A stretch of DNA of 64,000 nucleotides, taken from JADCCX01 sp031431475 (lineage in GTDB: Bacteria; Pseudomonadota; Alphaproteobacteria; Rhizobiales; Beijerinckiaceae). Shown piece after piece: positions 33,389 through 41,683 of the stretch. The stretch covers positions 18,277 through 82,276 of the forward strand of contig JANPDL010000008.1 of the NCBI GenBank assembly GCA_031431475.1, in the 5' to 3' direction. The notes below the pieces were generated by a model. It was given only the letters and a program-made list of their open reading frames with translations, was not told where the DNA came from and did not search any database. A program made the translations under genes and the position numbers. Within the stretch, counting starts at the first letter, position 1, and every line of letters begins with the position of its first letter.

Positions 33389-34498
33389 TCAGAGTGACAA
33401 CGCAACGGCTTTGCCGGTCCGGACGGATTGCTCCGCCGCCAACCCGATCTTGACCGATTTCAGGCCATCCTCCAGCGTGACCTCGACAGGAGTGCCTTTG
33501 AGCACCGCTCGATTGAAGCCGAGGTGCTGATAATAGGTCGAACCGTGGTGATCTCCAGCCCGAAGTATCTTTTCATCCACCGGGATCGCGCGTCGCTTCG
33601 GTCCTTTGGGCTTGCGTGGGCTAATTTCGATCTCGGAATGGCGTTCTTCACCGCCCGGCCAAAATCGCGCCGGGCCGGGAATGAAGATTTCCGCCCGTCC
33701 TGCGCTACCCGTGGCGCTGATCGTCTCCTGCCAGTAGGACCCCTCTGCGAACATGCACAGATCAAGCGAAGCGCGCTTGCCGGATTTGAAGTCCACAATC
33801 ACATAGGCATTGTCCAGAATATCGGGCTTCTGTCCCTCGTAGCGTTCATCCTGATGGTTCACATCCATCCCGCCCGAGGCGAAGACGCGAATGGGCTCAT
33901 CCTGCATGATCAGGCGCATCAGATCGAAGAAATGGCAGCACTTTTCTACCAGCGTGCCGCCAGTCCGGTTGGAAAAGCGGTTCCAGTCACCCACCTTGGG
34001 CAGGAACGGAAAGCGATGCTCGCGAATCGCCAGCATCTGCAAGGCACCGACCTTGCCTTTGCGGATCGCGCCGAGCAATTCTTGCACAGGTGGCATGTAG
34101 CGATACTCCATCGCCACCCATATCGGAGCCTTGTGTGCCGCCCCGGCCTTGCCAAGCCACGCACAATCTTTAGCCGACGTACAAATTGGCTTCTCAACCA
34201 GTACAGCCAATGCATTCCTGGCTGCAAAAATGTCCTTCAGAACCTCTTTGTGCGTGTCATTTGGGCTGGCGATGACCAGTGCATCGATCTCGCCCTTGTC
34301 CAGCAAGTCACGGTGGTTCTTGAAGATAGCCGGTGGTTTTCCCATCACGCTTTGAATTGCTTTGGCACTCTCGTTGCGTGAGCCAACATCAGGATCGGAA
34401 ATCGCGGTGACGACCGCGCCCTTCACCAGCGCCAGATTGCGCACGTGCTCGCGGCCCATCATTCCGGCCCCTATCAGGCCATAGCGCAGCTTTGTCAT
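33389..34498 (-). CDS. Gfo/Idh/MocA-family oxidoreductase
   Basis: A 369-residue NAD(P)-dependent sugar oxidoreductase. The N-terminal Rossmann fold shows YGLIGAGMMGREHVRNLAL, LVIASPNDTHKEVLKDI and VEKPICTS (with the conserved EKP lysine). The catalytic domain has AMEYRYMPPVQELLGAIRKG and GGTLVEKCCHFFDLMRLI, with the His in the usual place. The ATG at 34498 follows AGAGGA. It lies ten bases after the isomerase gene. Inositol 2-dehydrogenases and sugar or sulfosugar dehydrogenases share the family; the substrate is presumably that of the operon. Confidence 0.9.
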   Translation of the reverse strand: MTKLRYGLIGAGMMGREHVRNLALVKGAVVTAISDPDVGSRNESAKAIQSVMGKPPAIFKNHRDLLDKGEIDALVIASPNDTHKEVLKDIFAARNALAVLVEKPICTSAKDCAWLGKAGAAHKAPIWVAMEYRYMPPVQELLGAIRKGKVGALQMLAIREHRFPFLPKVGDWNRFSNRTGGTLVEKCCHFFDLMRLIMQDEPIRVFASGGMDVNHQDERYEGQKPDILDNAYVIVDFKSGKRASLDLCMFAEGSYWQETISATGSAGRAEIFIPGPARFWPGGEERHSEIEISPRKPKGPKRRAIPVDEKILRAGDHHGSTYYQHLGFNRAVLKGTPVEVTLEDGLKSVKIGLAAEQSVRTGKAVALSL

Positions 34499-34508
34499 CG
34501 TATCCTCT

Positions 34509-35903
34509 TTAACCCAATATTCGGACGGGCAAGCCAAGTTCCTTGCCCAGCGCAACCATTTCACCGGTGTGATCGCCGTAGACGATAGCGACATGGTGTT
34601 CGTAAGCGCCGCCAATCAGGCCGTTCATGGCCTCACTCGCTTCGGCATCCAGTCTCACGACCCCGCTTGTACCAGTGAAGCTGATGTCCCTACGGATCAC
34701 CTCTCCGCCCGCAACCATCAGATGCGGATCATTGTTGGCCTGGCTCAGGCGAGCGATGGTGATGCGTCCCGGTTTCATGGGAAACTGATACAGCAGCGGC
34801 ATTTTCCGGTTGGAATGGATTTGTGCTTCGGCTTCATAGGCCGGATCACGCATGGAGAGCGGTGCGGAACCGCAATGCCAGAACACCGATGTGTTGTCCT
34901 TCGCATCCATATCCACGATATCGACGAGCCATGATGGCTCGCCTGCAACTTCCTGCATCATCAGAGCGGTCACCGCACCATAGACGTCCGCCTCGCAAGC
35001 CGCGGGAACACCAGCGCCGTTCATCATTCCCATGGGACCGCAGATGGCGCAGCCGTACTCCGTGAACATCTCGGGCCAGCAGCGAACAGCGAAGGCCGAG
35101 AGTCCTTTTTCCGTCTTGAGAGATGCGAGGCCTTCAAACAACATGAGCGACTTTGAGAGCTGTGTCTGATCAACCGCATCGATGCCCCTGAGGTCTTCCA
35201 CATCCTCGCGACGCGCCACCGTGGCATCGACCGAAGTGGCCGCCGCCCGCGCAAACAGATCGCCAAGGGCGATGCGGTCAATGCTGATGCCTGTGAGCGT
35301 ACCGAGATCGCTGTCATCAAAGCGGCATGTGTCGAATCCAGCCGGATGCTCGCCGATCAGGCCTATCCTGCGGCCTTTGAGATCCGCAATGACCCGCTTG
35401 GCGTTCGCGGTGTCAATCTCCGAAGACTCAATAATTTTGCCGTCTATGGACTTCAGCTTCTTTGCCCAGTCCTTCAACAATACAGAAGGTAGTTTCTTGT
35501 CAGGCGACTGATAGAGATAGGCATAATCCAGTCCGGCGCGCCCAAGTGCATGGCCCGCGAGATTGAGTCCGCAGAACGAATTCAACCGTAGCCGCCCGCC
35601 GCTGCGAGGCTCGGGGAAAGCCCAGATCGCGAGGGGAACGGGAATGGAGCGTGCCAGTTCCAGCGTCATCGATGCATCAGTGAATGTCACCTGCAGCAGC
35701 AGCAAACCGTCGAGCTTTTCACCCCGCAACGCCGAGGCGGCTTGCCGCGCCGCATCGGCATCGAACAGAAGCGTACGAGGGCCGACGGTGGTGACGCCAC
35801 TCTCGTCCAGACGCGCGAAAGCCTTCGCGGCCATTTCCTCGGCATAGGGCACATCGAAGGTGGGACGTGCCAGCGCCAGAACACCCAACCTCACGCCAGT
35901 CAT
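34509..35903 (-). CDS. L-fucose/L-arabinose isomerase-family protein
   Basis: A 464-residue protein of the L-fucose/L-arabinose isomerase fold. N-terminal LGVLALARPTFDVPYAEEMA and the middle RRIGLIGEHPAGFDTCRFDD are typical of fucose isomerase-like domains. The conserved acidic residues expected for the metal site can be seen in AVRCWPEMFTEYGCAICGPM (about residues 270-289) and in CEADVYGAVTALMMQEVAGE, with His in VFWHCGSAP. The sulfoquinovose isomerase SqvD of some Bacilli belongs to this family. It overlaps the aldolase stop by four bases. The true sugar is unknown. Confidence 0.85.
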   Translation of the reverse strand: MTGVRLGVLALARPTFDVPYAEEMAAKAFARLDESGVTTVGPRTLLFDADAARQAASALRGEKLDGLLLLQVTFTDASMTLELARSIPVPLAIWAFPEPRSGGRLRLNSFCGLNLAGHALGRAGLDYAYLYQSPDKKLPSVLLKDWAKKLKSIDGKIIESSEIDTANAKRVIADLKGRRIGLIGEHPAGFDTCRFDDSDLGTLTGISIDRIALGDLFARAAATSVDATVARREDVEDLRGIDAVDQTQLSKSLMLFEGLASLKTEKGLSAFAVRCWPEMFTEYGCAICGPMGMMNGAGVPAACEADVYGAVTALMMQEVAGEPSWLVDIVDMDAKDNTSVFWHCGSAPLSMRDPAYEAEAQIHSNRKMPLLYQFPMKPGRITIARLSQANNDPHLMVAGGEVIRRDISFTGTSGVVRLDAEASEAMNGLIGGAYEHHVAIVYGDHTGEMVALGKELGLPVRILG

Positions 35904-37018
35904 TTGCCGAAACCTTTGTAATGATTGCGGAATGTCGTATTTTCATGCGGTATCGTCACATGGCCGCCAAAAAGAGAATGCTTGTGCCATGGCGTCGCAT
36001 GGGCATCCGTCAGCGCATTCAGATCGCGCATGTAAGGCACGCTTTCCTTTCGCAGCCCGGTGCGAATCGCATCCCAGTCCGGGAAATGCTGGAATGGCTT
36101 CAACCAGATAGCGCGGCCCGCAAGATAGCCGCTGGCTCCGGCCGCATAGGCGTGCTCCATCACATTTCGGAACTCCGCCATGCCAGCGCCTGCCGAAAGC
36201 ATGACCCATGGTCGTCCGGCGAGCTTGCCCATTTCCTTGAATATCTTCTGCACCTTGTCGGCGCCTTCACCCTTGAGGCCTGGGACGGCTTTTGCAGGCA
36301 AGGGGCTCTCAAGTTTGAAGATGTCGATACCAAAGTTAGCCGGCGAAAAAGCGCGAACGCTCTCCAGCACGTGATCCGAGTGCTTGGCGCTCATCTCGAT
36401 ATAATCCTTGGTCTGGTTCGCTTCGCCCGCCAGCGGATAGACCAGCAGTTCAAACAGATAGGGAATATCGTATTTGACACAGGCCGCACCGATACGTTCG
36501 GCAAAATCTTTCTGCTTCATCCGCACGGACGGACTGGCATCGGGGCGATACCAGGCCAGCACCTTCACGGCATCTCCGCCTGAGCGCTTGATCTTCTCGA
36601 CCGACCAGTTGTCGATCTCGGCGGAAAGCCTGCCGCCCTTGTTCTCGGTGAAGATCGAATCCTCCAGCGTGACGATCAGGCCCTTCGTGGGCGAGAGCAC
36701 GCTCAGGCCCCTGGGAAGCGCGAAATGCGGGTCCAGAAGCATGGCGGAGCTTTCCTTCTGCAACTCCTCCACCAGCATCAGCTTGAATCCTGCGACATCC
36801 TCATAGGGCGCTTCTGCTGTGCCGCGCTTCTCCCGGATGGGGTTCTTGATCGGCGGGCGCTGGTCCACCGCCGTCATCTTGAACAGACCTTTTTCATCCG
36901 CCATGCGGCGCATGCCCCAGAGCTTTCCCGGAGAGAGCTTTCCCGGAGAGAGCTTGCCAGTTAAAAGTCCGGCGGTTGGTTCGCTTGCGCTGGTTTTGCT
37001 TGCGACAGATTTGGCCAT
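35900..37018 (-). CDS. LacD/YihT-like class I aldolase
   Basis: A 372-residue TIM-barrel aldolase of the tagatose-bisphosphate/sulfofructose-phosphate aldolase superfamily. Family motifs: KLWGMRRMADEKGLFKMTAV then DQRPPIKNP (about residues 32-60), FKLESPLPAKAV with the likely Schiff-base Lys, LSAGAGMAEFRNVMEHAYAA and GASGYLAGRAIWLKP, whose AGRA-W is shared with E. coli YihT. It is longer than YihT (about 290) because of an N-terminal extension, including a duplicated KLSPG from a 15-bp tandem repeat, and a C-terminal tail of about 45 residues. It is coupled to the kinase by TGATG. Confidence 0.85.
   Translation of the reverse strand: MAKSVASKTSASEPTAGLLTGKLSPGKLSPGKLWGMRRMADEKGLFKMTAVDQRPPIKNPIREKRGTAEAPYEDVAGFKLMLVEELQKESSAMLLDPHFALPRGLSVLSPTKGLIVTLEDSIFTENKGGRLSAEIDNWSVEKIKRSGGDAVKVLAWYRPDASPSVRMKQKDFAERIGAACVKYDIPYLFELLVYPLAGEANQTKDYIEMSAKHSDHVLESVRAFSPANFGIDIFKLESPLPAKAVPGLKGEGADKVQKIFKEMGKLAGRPWVMLSAGAGMAEFRNVMEHAYAAGASGYLAGRAIWLKPFQHFPDWDAIRTGLRKESVPYMRDLNALTDAHATPWHKHSLFGGHVTIPHENTTFRNHYKGFGK
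36921..36955. repeat. 15-bp tandem repeat in the aldolase N-terminus
   Basis: AGCTTTCCCGGAGAG is present at 36921-36935 and again exactly at 36936-36950, followed by AGCTT. It encodes the repeated pentapeptide in GKLSPGKLSPGKLW. Being a multiple of three, it keeps the reading frame. Confidence 0.9.
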
Positions 37019-37911
37019 CAGGTTTTTCCCTCAAGAAAACGTTCAACTTCGTTCCGGTCCGGAATGCCGGATCGTCCGCCGAAGCGGGTGCATTTCAAAG
37101 CGGCTACAGCGCAAGCATAGCGGACAGCCGCTGCTTCGCCCATGCCTTCGGCAAGACCCAGTGCAAAGGCACCATGCCATGTATCGCCAGCGCCCAGCGT
37201 GTCCACGACATTGACCTTGAATGCAGGTGTGTGGCGGATGGCATCGCCATCGGTCCAGAACACGCCGTGTTCACCATCCGTGACCGCCAGCCAGTTGCCA
37301 AAGCGCTGGCGCAGTGCGGCCAGGCCTTTTGCAGAATCCGTTTCGCCCGTGATTTCCAGACAGGCTTGTGCAGACAGGGCAGCGTGGGTGCAGGCTCCGA
37401 TGATTCCGTCGTCTGCGGGTTTGCGGTCTGCATCCAGCACCGCAATAGCGCCTGCCTTGCGCGCCAATCCGAACACATGGCGAGAGCCTGCTTCCCAGCG
37501 CGTGTCGCCGAGCACGGTATTTACCCCGGCGGGCAACACTTCGGGCAGCCATTCGGTCGCTTCGGAAATGCCGGTGTCGCTATAGCTCACGATCATCCGT
37601 TCTCCGCGCTTGTCTACGAGAATGCAGGACAATGGTGACTTCTTGCCCTCGAAGCGCTTGGAGAGGCTGACATCCACGCCCTCCGCTGCAATCTCGTCCA
37701 GAATGGTGCGGCCAAGGGCGTCATCACCCAGGCGTGTTATCAGGAAGCTTTTGCCGCCCTGGCGCGCCACCGCGACCGATGCATTTGCCGCAATGCCGCC
37801 GCCGACCGTCGCCATGCGTTGCGAGCGATACTTTTCCGCGCGCTCAGGCATGCTCTCGACCTGAAACACGTAGTCCAGAACTGCGATACCGATTGAAAGG
37901 ACCGTTGCCAT
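37018..37911 (-). CDS. PfkB/ribokinase-family sugar kinase, sulfofructose kinase (YihV)-like
   Basis: A 297-residue PfkB kinase. The C-terminal ATP/anion-hole signature DTLGAGDTWHGAFALGL (about residues 243-259) has the catalytic Asp, and VGGGIAANASVAVARQGG and TRLGDDALGR are N-terminal signatures. Against E. coli YihV as I remember it, residues 8-139 align without gaps, with shared runs KGERxI-like, EWL, DTRW/DVRW, AFKVxVVDT-GAGD and AALKCTR-GGR-GIPD. Of the YihV sulfonate contacts I recall (Lys27, Asn109, Arg138), Lys27 and Arg138 are kept and Asn109 is Ser. It is first in the operon. Confidence 0.88.
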   Translation of the reverse strand: MATVLSIGIAVLDYVFQVESMPERAEKYRSQRMATVGGGIAANASVAVARQGGKSFLITRLGDDALGRTILDEIAAEGVDVSLSKRFEGKKSPLSCILVDKRGERMIVSYSDTGISEATEWLPEVLPAGVNTVLGDTRWEAGSRHVFGLARKAGAIAVLDADRKPADDGIIGACTHAALSAQACLEITGETDSAKGLAALRQRFGNWLAVTDGEHGVFWTDGDAIRHTPAFKVNVVDTLGAGDTWHGAFALGLAEGMGEAAAVRYACAVAALKCTRFGGRSGIPDRNEVERFLEGKT

Positions 37912-37973
37912 GAAATCTGGATGAGCCTGCTTAGCGGGCAGCCAAAGGGTTGGAATGAAGCCTCTTAGCCCAA

Positions 37974-37994
37974 GTCTTATGTCTTATACAAGAC
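37974..37994. promoter_or_regulatory. Operator candidate upstream of the kinase operon
   Basis: GTCTTAT (37974-37980) is followed directly by GTCTTATACAAGAC (37981-37994), which contains the palindrome GTCTT-ATAC-AAGAC. Read on the minus strand it gives CTTGTATAAG, the shape of GntR- or LacI-type operators. It lies 63-83 bases upstream of the kinase start. No regulator gene is adjacent. Confidence 0.4.
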
Positions 37995-38043
37995 TCAATG
38001 AGAAAGGAAATCTCGCGGCGGGCGATACTGTTTCACCGAAGCC

Positions 38044-39075
38044 TTAGTGCAGGTGCTTCCACGCCCGAAGGTCGGCCACCGTCTCTGCCATGGTGGCGCG
38101 GATATCCCGATATTGCAGGCCGAGACCCTCCTGGATTTTGCCAGTATCGAACTGCACACTGCGCCCCAGATGTGTCTTCATGTAGCTCGCGGCACCCGGA
38201 GGTTGCGTGAAGGCGAAAAAACGCCCGATGAACGAGCCCAGCCAGAAGTCGATGGCTCGCGTCGGCAATTTGTCGCCAGGTTTGGCCATCGGCTTCAGCA
38301 TGTCGATCAATTGTCGCATCGTGATGTTTTCGGCAGCGCAGAGATAACGCCCTTCTGCGGAAGGAGCTTCTGCGGCAAGGATATGTGCCAGCGCCACATC
38401 GCGTACATCCACCATGCCCCAGTTCAGCTGCATGATGGCCGGAAAGACGCCGGTCAGGGCCTCCACGATGATCTGGTTCGAGGTGTTGAGGGCAGGCGTC
38501 AGGCTGGGGCCGATGACGAGGAAAGGATTGATCACCACGAGATCAAAATGCGGCTTTTCCTTCTCCATAAAGGCCCAGGCCGTGCGCTCACCTTCGCTCT
38601 TCGAAAAGTAATAGGGATTGCGAACAAGCGAGCTTCTGGCGTTCCAGTCCTTCTCAGTCAGCACGCGACCATCCGGCTCGTCCGTCACGGCCGCCATGGA
38701 TGACGTGAGCACCACGCGCTTGACAGATGGTGATTTCGCGCAGGCTCGCAGCACATTGAGCGTGCCCTTGACGGCGGGGTCGACGAGATCTCTTTGCGCA
38801 TCCTTGAATTCAAGTACATAGGGGCTCGCCATGTGAAACACGGTTTCCGCACCCCTCACCGCCGCATCATATGCGCCCTCGGTCAGAAGATTTGCCTCGA
38901 CGAGCTCCATCCGCTCCGCAGCACCGGGCAGGGCCATGATCTTGGGATTTTCCGTGGCTTTGGCGGTGTAACGCACTGTTCCCCGCACGGTGTAGCCGCG
39001 AGACAGCAGCTGCGCCGCCGTATGCGCCGCGATGAAACCCGTGAGGCCGGTGATGGTGACGAGGCGGTTGGCCAT
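38044..39075 (-). CDS. NAD-dependent epimerase/aldehyde reductase (extended SDR, DFR-like)
   Basis: A 343-residue extended short-chain dehydrogenase of the dihydroflavonol-reductase-like group. TGLTGFIAAHTAAQLLSRGY (about residues 8-27) is the nucleotide-binding loop, the catalytic triad is in VVLTSSMAA and PYYFSKSEGERTAW (Tyr-x-x-x-Lys), and VRGTVR favours NADP(H). These reduce aldehydes or epimerise sugars. The ATG at 39075 follows AAAAGGGA and lies 13 bases after hemW, so it belongs to the rph-rdgB-hemW operon rather than to the kinase operon, from which it is separated by 132 bases including a candidate operator. Confidence 0.87.
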   Translation of the reverse strand: MANRLVTITGLTGFIAAHTAAQLLSRGYTVRGTVRYTAKATENPKIMALPGAAERMELVEANLLTEGAYDAAVRGAETVFHMASPYVLEFKDAQRDLVDPAVKGTLNVLRACAKSPSVKRVVLTSSMAAVTDEPDGRVLTEKDWNARSSLVRNPYYFSKSEGERTAWAFMEKEKPHFDLVVINPFLVIGPSLTPALNTSNQIIVEALTGVFPAIMQLNWGMVDVRDVALAHILAAEAPSAEGRYLCAAENITMRQLIDMLKPMAKPGDKLPTRAIDFWLGSFIGRFFAFTQPPGAASYMKTHLGRSVQFDTGKIQEGLGLQYRDIRATMAETVADLRAWKHLH

Positions 39076-39088
39076 TCTGCTATCCCTT

Positions 39089-40237
39089 TTATGCCGCGAG
39101 ATCGGCCACGATGGCATCCAGGACCGGGAACCCTGCGGATGTCACGCGCAGCTTGCCATTGGCCAGAACCTCGACAAGGCCGTCCTCTGTCAGAAATGCG
39201 ACCTGTTTGGGACTGATGCTTCTCCCTGAAAGCGTCTGGTAGCGCGCAAGGTCAATACCTTCGCGCAACCGCAAGCCCATCACCAGCATTTCATCGCCCT
39301 GTTCTTCGGCGTTGAGCGCATCGTCCTCGATCAGGCCGTGGCCATTGGCCTCGACAGCCTTCAGCCACGCTTCAGGGGATTTTTCGGTGGACTGCGCCCG
39401 GCGTTGTCCGTTAATTACCAGCCGCCCATGCGCGCCGGGACCGACGCCTGCGTATTCCTGATAACGCCAGTAAACGAGATTGTGCCTGCTCTCGGCACCT
39501 GCCCTGGCGTGGTTGGAAATCTCATAGGCTGGCATGCCGTGCTTCTCCGTCACCTCTTGAGTGACATCCCACAGTGCGCGACCCAGAGCCTCATCCGGGA
39601 TTGGTAGCTTGCCTGCCCGGTGCAGCGCCGCGAAAGCCGTATCGGGCTCGATAGTCAGTTGATAGAGCGAAAGATGCTCCGCCGCATGGCTAATGGCGGT
39701 TTCGAGCTCTGCCCGCCACATCGCCGGGGACTGTTGAGGTGAGCGGGCATAGATCAGATCAAAGGAATAGCGATCGAAGATGCTCGCCGCTGTCTTCACG
39801 GCCTTGAGGGCTTCTTCTACACTGTGCATTCGGCCCAACGCCTTCAGGTCACCATCATGCAGTGCCTGCACGCCGATGGAGAGCCGGTTGATACCTGCCG
39901 AGCGGTAGCCGCGAAAGCGTTCGGCCTCGACACTGGTGGGATTAGCTTCAAGCGTGATTTCGGCATCGGGTGCAACACCCCAAGCGCCAGCGATGGCATC
40001 GAGAATGCCAGCAACTGTCTCGGGTTGCATAAGTGACGGTGTGCCTCCGCCGAAGAAGATGCTCGAAACTGTTCGATTCGGGGCGGATATCGCACGGTGT
40101 GCGATATCCGCCCGAAATGCATCGAGATATCGCCTCTGATCTGGTTTCTGGTGCCTGACATGGCTGTTGAAATCGCAATACGGGCATTTGGCCAGACAGA
40201 ACGGCCAATGCACATAGACGCCGAAAGCGTCGCTCAT
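39089..40237 (-). CDS. hemW: Radical SAM heme chaperone HemW
   Basis: HemW (formerly called coproporphyrinogen oxidase-like) binds heme and helps insert it into membrane cytochromes. The 382-residue protein starts FGVYVHWPFCLAKCPYCDFN: the radical-SAM cysteines in C-x-x-x-C-x-x-C and, as in HemW, the extra Cys of coproporphyrinogen dehydrogenase HemN is absent. SSIFFGGGTPSLM (about residues 56-68) binds SAM. The HemW C-terminal domain is present. The ATG at 40237 overlaps the rdgB stop by four bases; a longer start exists but is inside rdgB. Confidence 0.93.
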   Translation of the reverse strand: MSDAFGVYVHWPFCLAKCPYCDFNSHVRHQKPDQRRYLDAFRADIAHRAISAPNRTVSSIFFGGGTPSLMQPETVAGILDAIAGAWGVAPDAEITLEANPTSVEAERFRGYRSAGINRLSIGVQALHDGDLKALGRMHSVEEALKAVKTAASIFDRYSFDLIYARSPQQSPAMWRAELETAISHAAEHLSLYQLTIEPDTAFAALHRAGKLPIPDEALGRALWDVTQEVTEKHGMPAYEISNHARAGAESRHNLVYWRYQEYAGVGPGAHGRLVINGQRRAQSTEKSPEAWLKAVEANGHGLIEDDALNAEEQGDEMLVMGLRLREGIDLARYQTLSGRSISPKQVAFLTEDGLVEVLANGKLRVTSAGFPVLDAIVADLAA

Positions 40238-40875
40238 GCCGTGCTCGTCAGGCACGCCGCTGCCAGAGCCATGAAAGCCCTTGCCCGGTGTGAAAGCCCG
40301 GTGCCCAGCGGCGGAACACCGTGCTTTTCTTCGGGCGAAAGCTCCGAGAATGTACGGGTATGGCCGACTGGGACGAACATAGGATCATATCCGAACCCTG
40401 CCTTGCCGCGAGGCGGCCATGTCAGCGTTCCAGGGCAACGACCCTCGAATAACTCCTCGTGTCCGTCAGGCCACGCAATGACGAGCGCCGAGACGAACTT
40501 GCCCGTAGCCCCTTCTACCGCATGGCCACGCTTTTCCAGTTCATCATGCAGCCGCTGCATGGCGCGATCCCAGCTGCGGGGATGGCCCGCCCAGTCCGCG
40601 GTAAACAGCCCCGGCGCACCGTCCAATAGATCGACAGAAAGTCCAGAGTCATCCGAGAATGCGGGAAGTCTCGTCGCAGCCGCAGCTGCACGCGCCTTGA
40701 TCGCCGCGTTCTCGGCATACATTGTGCCATTCTCCACAGGTTCCGGCAGGCCAAGCTCTGCTGCCGACACAAGCTCGATGCCATATGGCGCCATCAACTC
40801 GCGCATTTCCTTGAGTTTGCCAGCGTTGTGCGTGGCAAGCACCACCTTGCCAGTGAGTGCGCGGTGCATGCTCAC
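40234..40875 (-). CDS. rdgB: XTP/dITP diphosphatase
   Basis: RdgB removes non-canonical purine nucleotides (dITP, XTP) from the pool. The 213-residue protein has VVLATHNAGKLKEMRELMAP (about residues 11-30) that contacts the triphosphate, FSDDSGLSVDLLDGAPGLFT with the catalytic acidic pair (about 73-92), GKAGFGYDPMFVPVG and the C-terminal LSHRARAFMAL. It overlaps rph by four bases at its start and hemW at its end. Confidence 0.96.
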   Translation of the reverse strand: MSMHRALTGKVVLATHNAGKLKEMRELMAPYGIELVSAAELGLPEPVENGTMYAENAAIKARAAAAATRLPAFSDDSGLSVDLLDGAPGLFTADWAGHPRSWDRAMQRLHDELEKRGHAVEGATGKFVSALVIAWPDGHEELFEGRCPGTLTWPPRGKAGFGYDPMFVPVGHTRTFSELSPEEKHGVPPLGTGLSHRARAFMALAAACLTSTA

Positions 40876-41585
40876 ATCACCGCCATCTTCTGCAGTTCGA
40901 CCAGCTTCGTCGTGGCCTTCTTGGCGAGTCCAAGCAGCTCAATCAACTGTTCCTCGCTGAACGGCTCGCCCTCCGCAGTGCCCTGCACCTCCACGATGCC
41001 GCCCTTGCCCGTGATGACGAAATTGGCATCGGTGGCGCAGTTTGAATCCTCGGCGTAATCGAGGTCCATCACAGCCACGCCCTGATAGATGCCACAGGAG
41101 ACGCCAGCCACGTGATCCTTCAGCGGATTGGCCGCGAGCATCTTGCGGGCATTCATCCATTGCAGCGCATCATGCAGCGCCACCCAAGCCCCGGTGATCG
41201 ACGCCGTGCGTGTGCCACCATCAGCCTGCAGCACGTCGCAGTCGATGGTGATCTGCCGCTCGCCAAGCGCTTGGAGATCAACCACCGCGCGCAGCGACCT
41301 GCCGATCAACCGCTGGATTTCCTGCGTGCGCCCGGATTGCTTTCCGGAAGTCGATTCGCGCCGGGTACGCTCATGTGTTGCACGCGGCAGCATCGAATAT
41401 TCCGCCGTCACCCAGCCCGATCCTTTGCCGCGCAGCCAGGCCGGAGGCTTCTCCTCGATCGAGGCCGTGCACAGCACATGTGTTTCACCGAATTTTACGA
41501 GACAGGAGCCCTCGGCGTAGCGCGCAACGCTGCGTTCGAGACTGACTTTGCGCATTTCATCAGGATTGCGCTTGGATGGACGCAT
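40872..41585 (-). CDS. rph: Ribonuclease PH
   Basis: RNase PH is a phosphorolytic 3'-to-5' exoribonuclease that trims tRNA 3' ends. The 237-residue protein has the normal MRPSKRNPDEMRKVSLE start, GSCLVKFGETHVLCTASIEE, ERTRRESTSGKQSGRTQEIQ (substrate/phosphate binding, about residues 73-92), RQITIDCDVLQADGGTRTAS and DLDYAEDSNCATDANFV. I chose the ATG at 41585; the frame runs upstream past the divergent hrcA promoter. Here the active-site region is intact, unlike the truncated E. coli K-12 gene. Confidence 0.96.
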   Translation of the reverse strand: MRPSKRNPDEMRKVSLERSVARYAEGSCLVKFGETHVLCTASIEEKPPAWLRGKGSGWVTAEYSMLPRATHERTRRESTSGKQSGRTQEIQRLIGRSLRAVVDLQALGERQITIDCDVLQADGGTRTASITGAWVALHDALQWMNARKMLAANPLKDHVAGVSCGIYQGVAVMDLDYAEDSNCATDANFVITGKGGIVEVQGTAEGEPFSEEQLIELLGLAKKATTKLVELQKMAVM

Positions 41586-41683
41586 GGTGACTCCGGTGTT
41601 GGGATGGCGCGTTCTAGGGGTTGTTTGGGTGGTTGTCATCCCCGCTGGTTGCGAACTTCCGCCCAACCCGCCACATTACCCTC

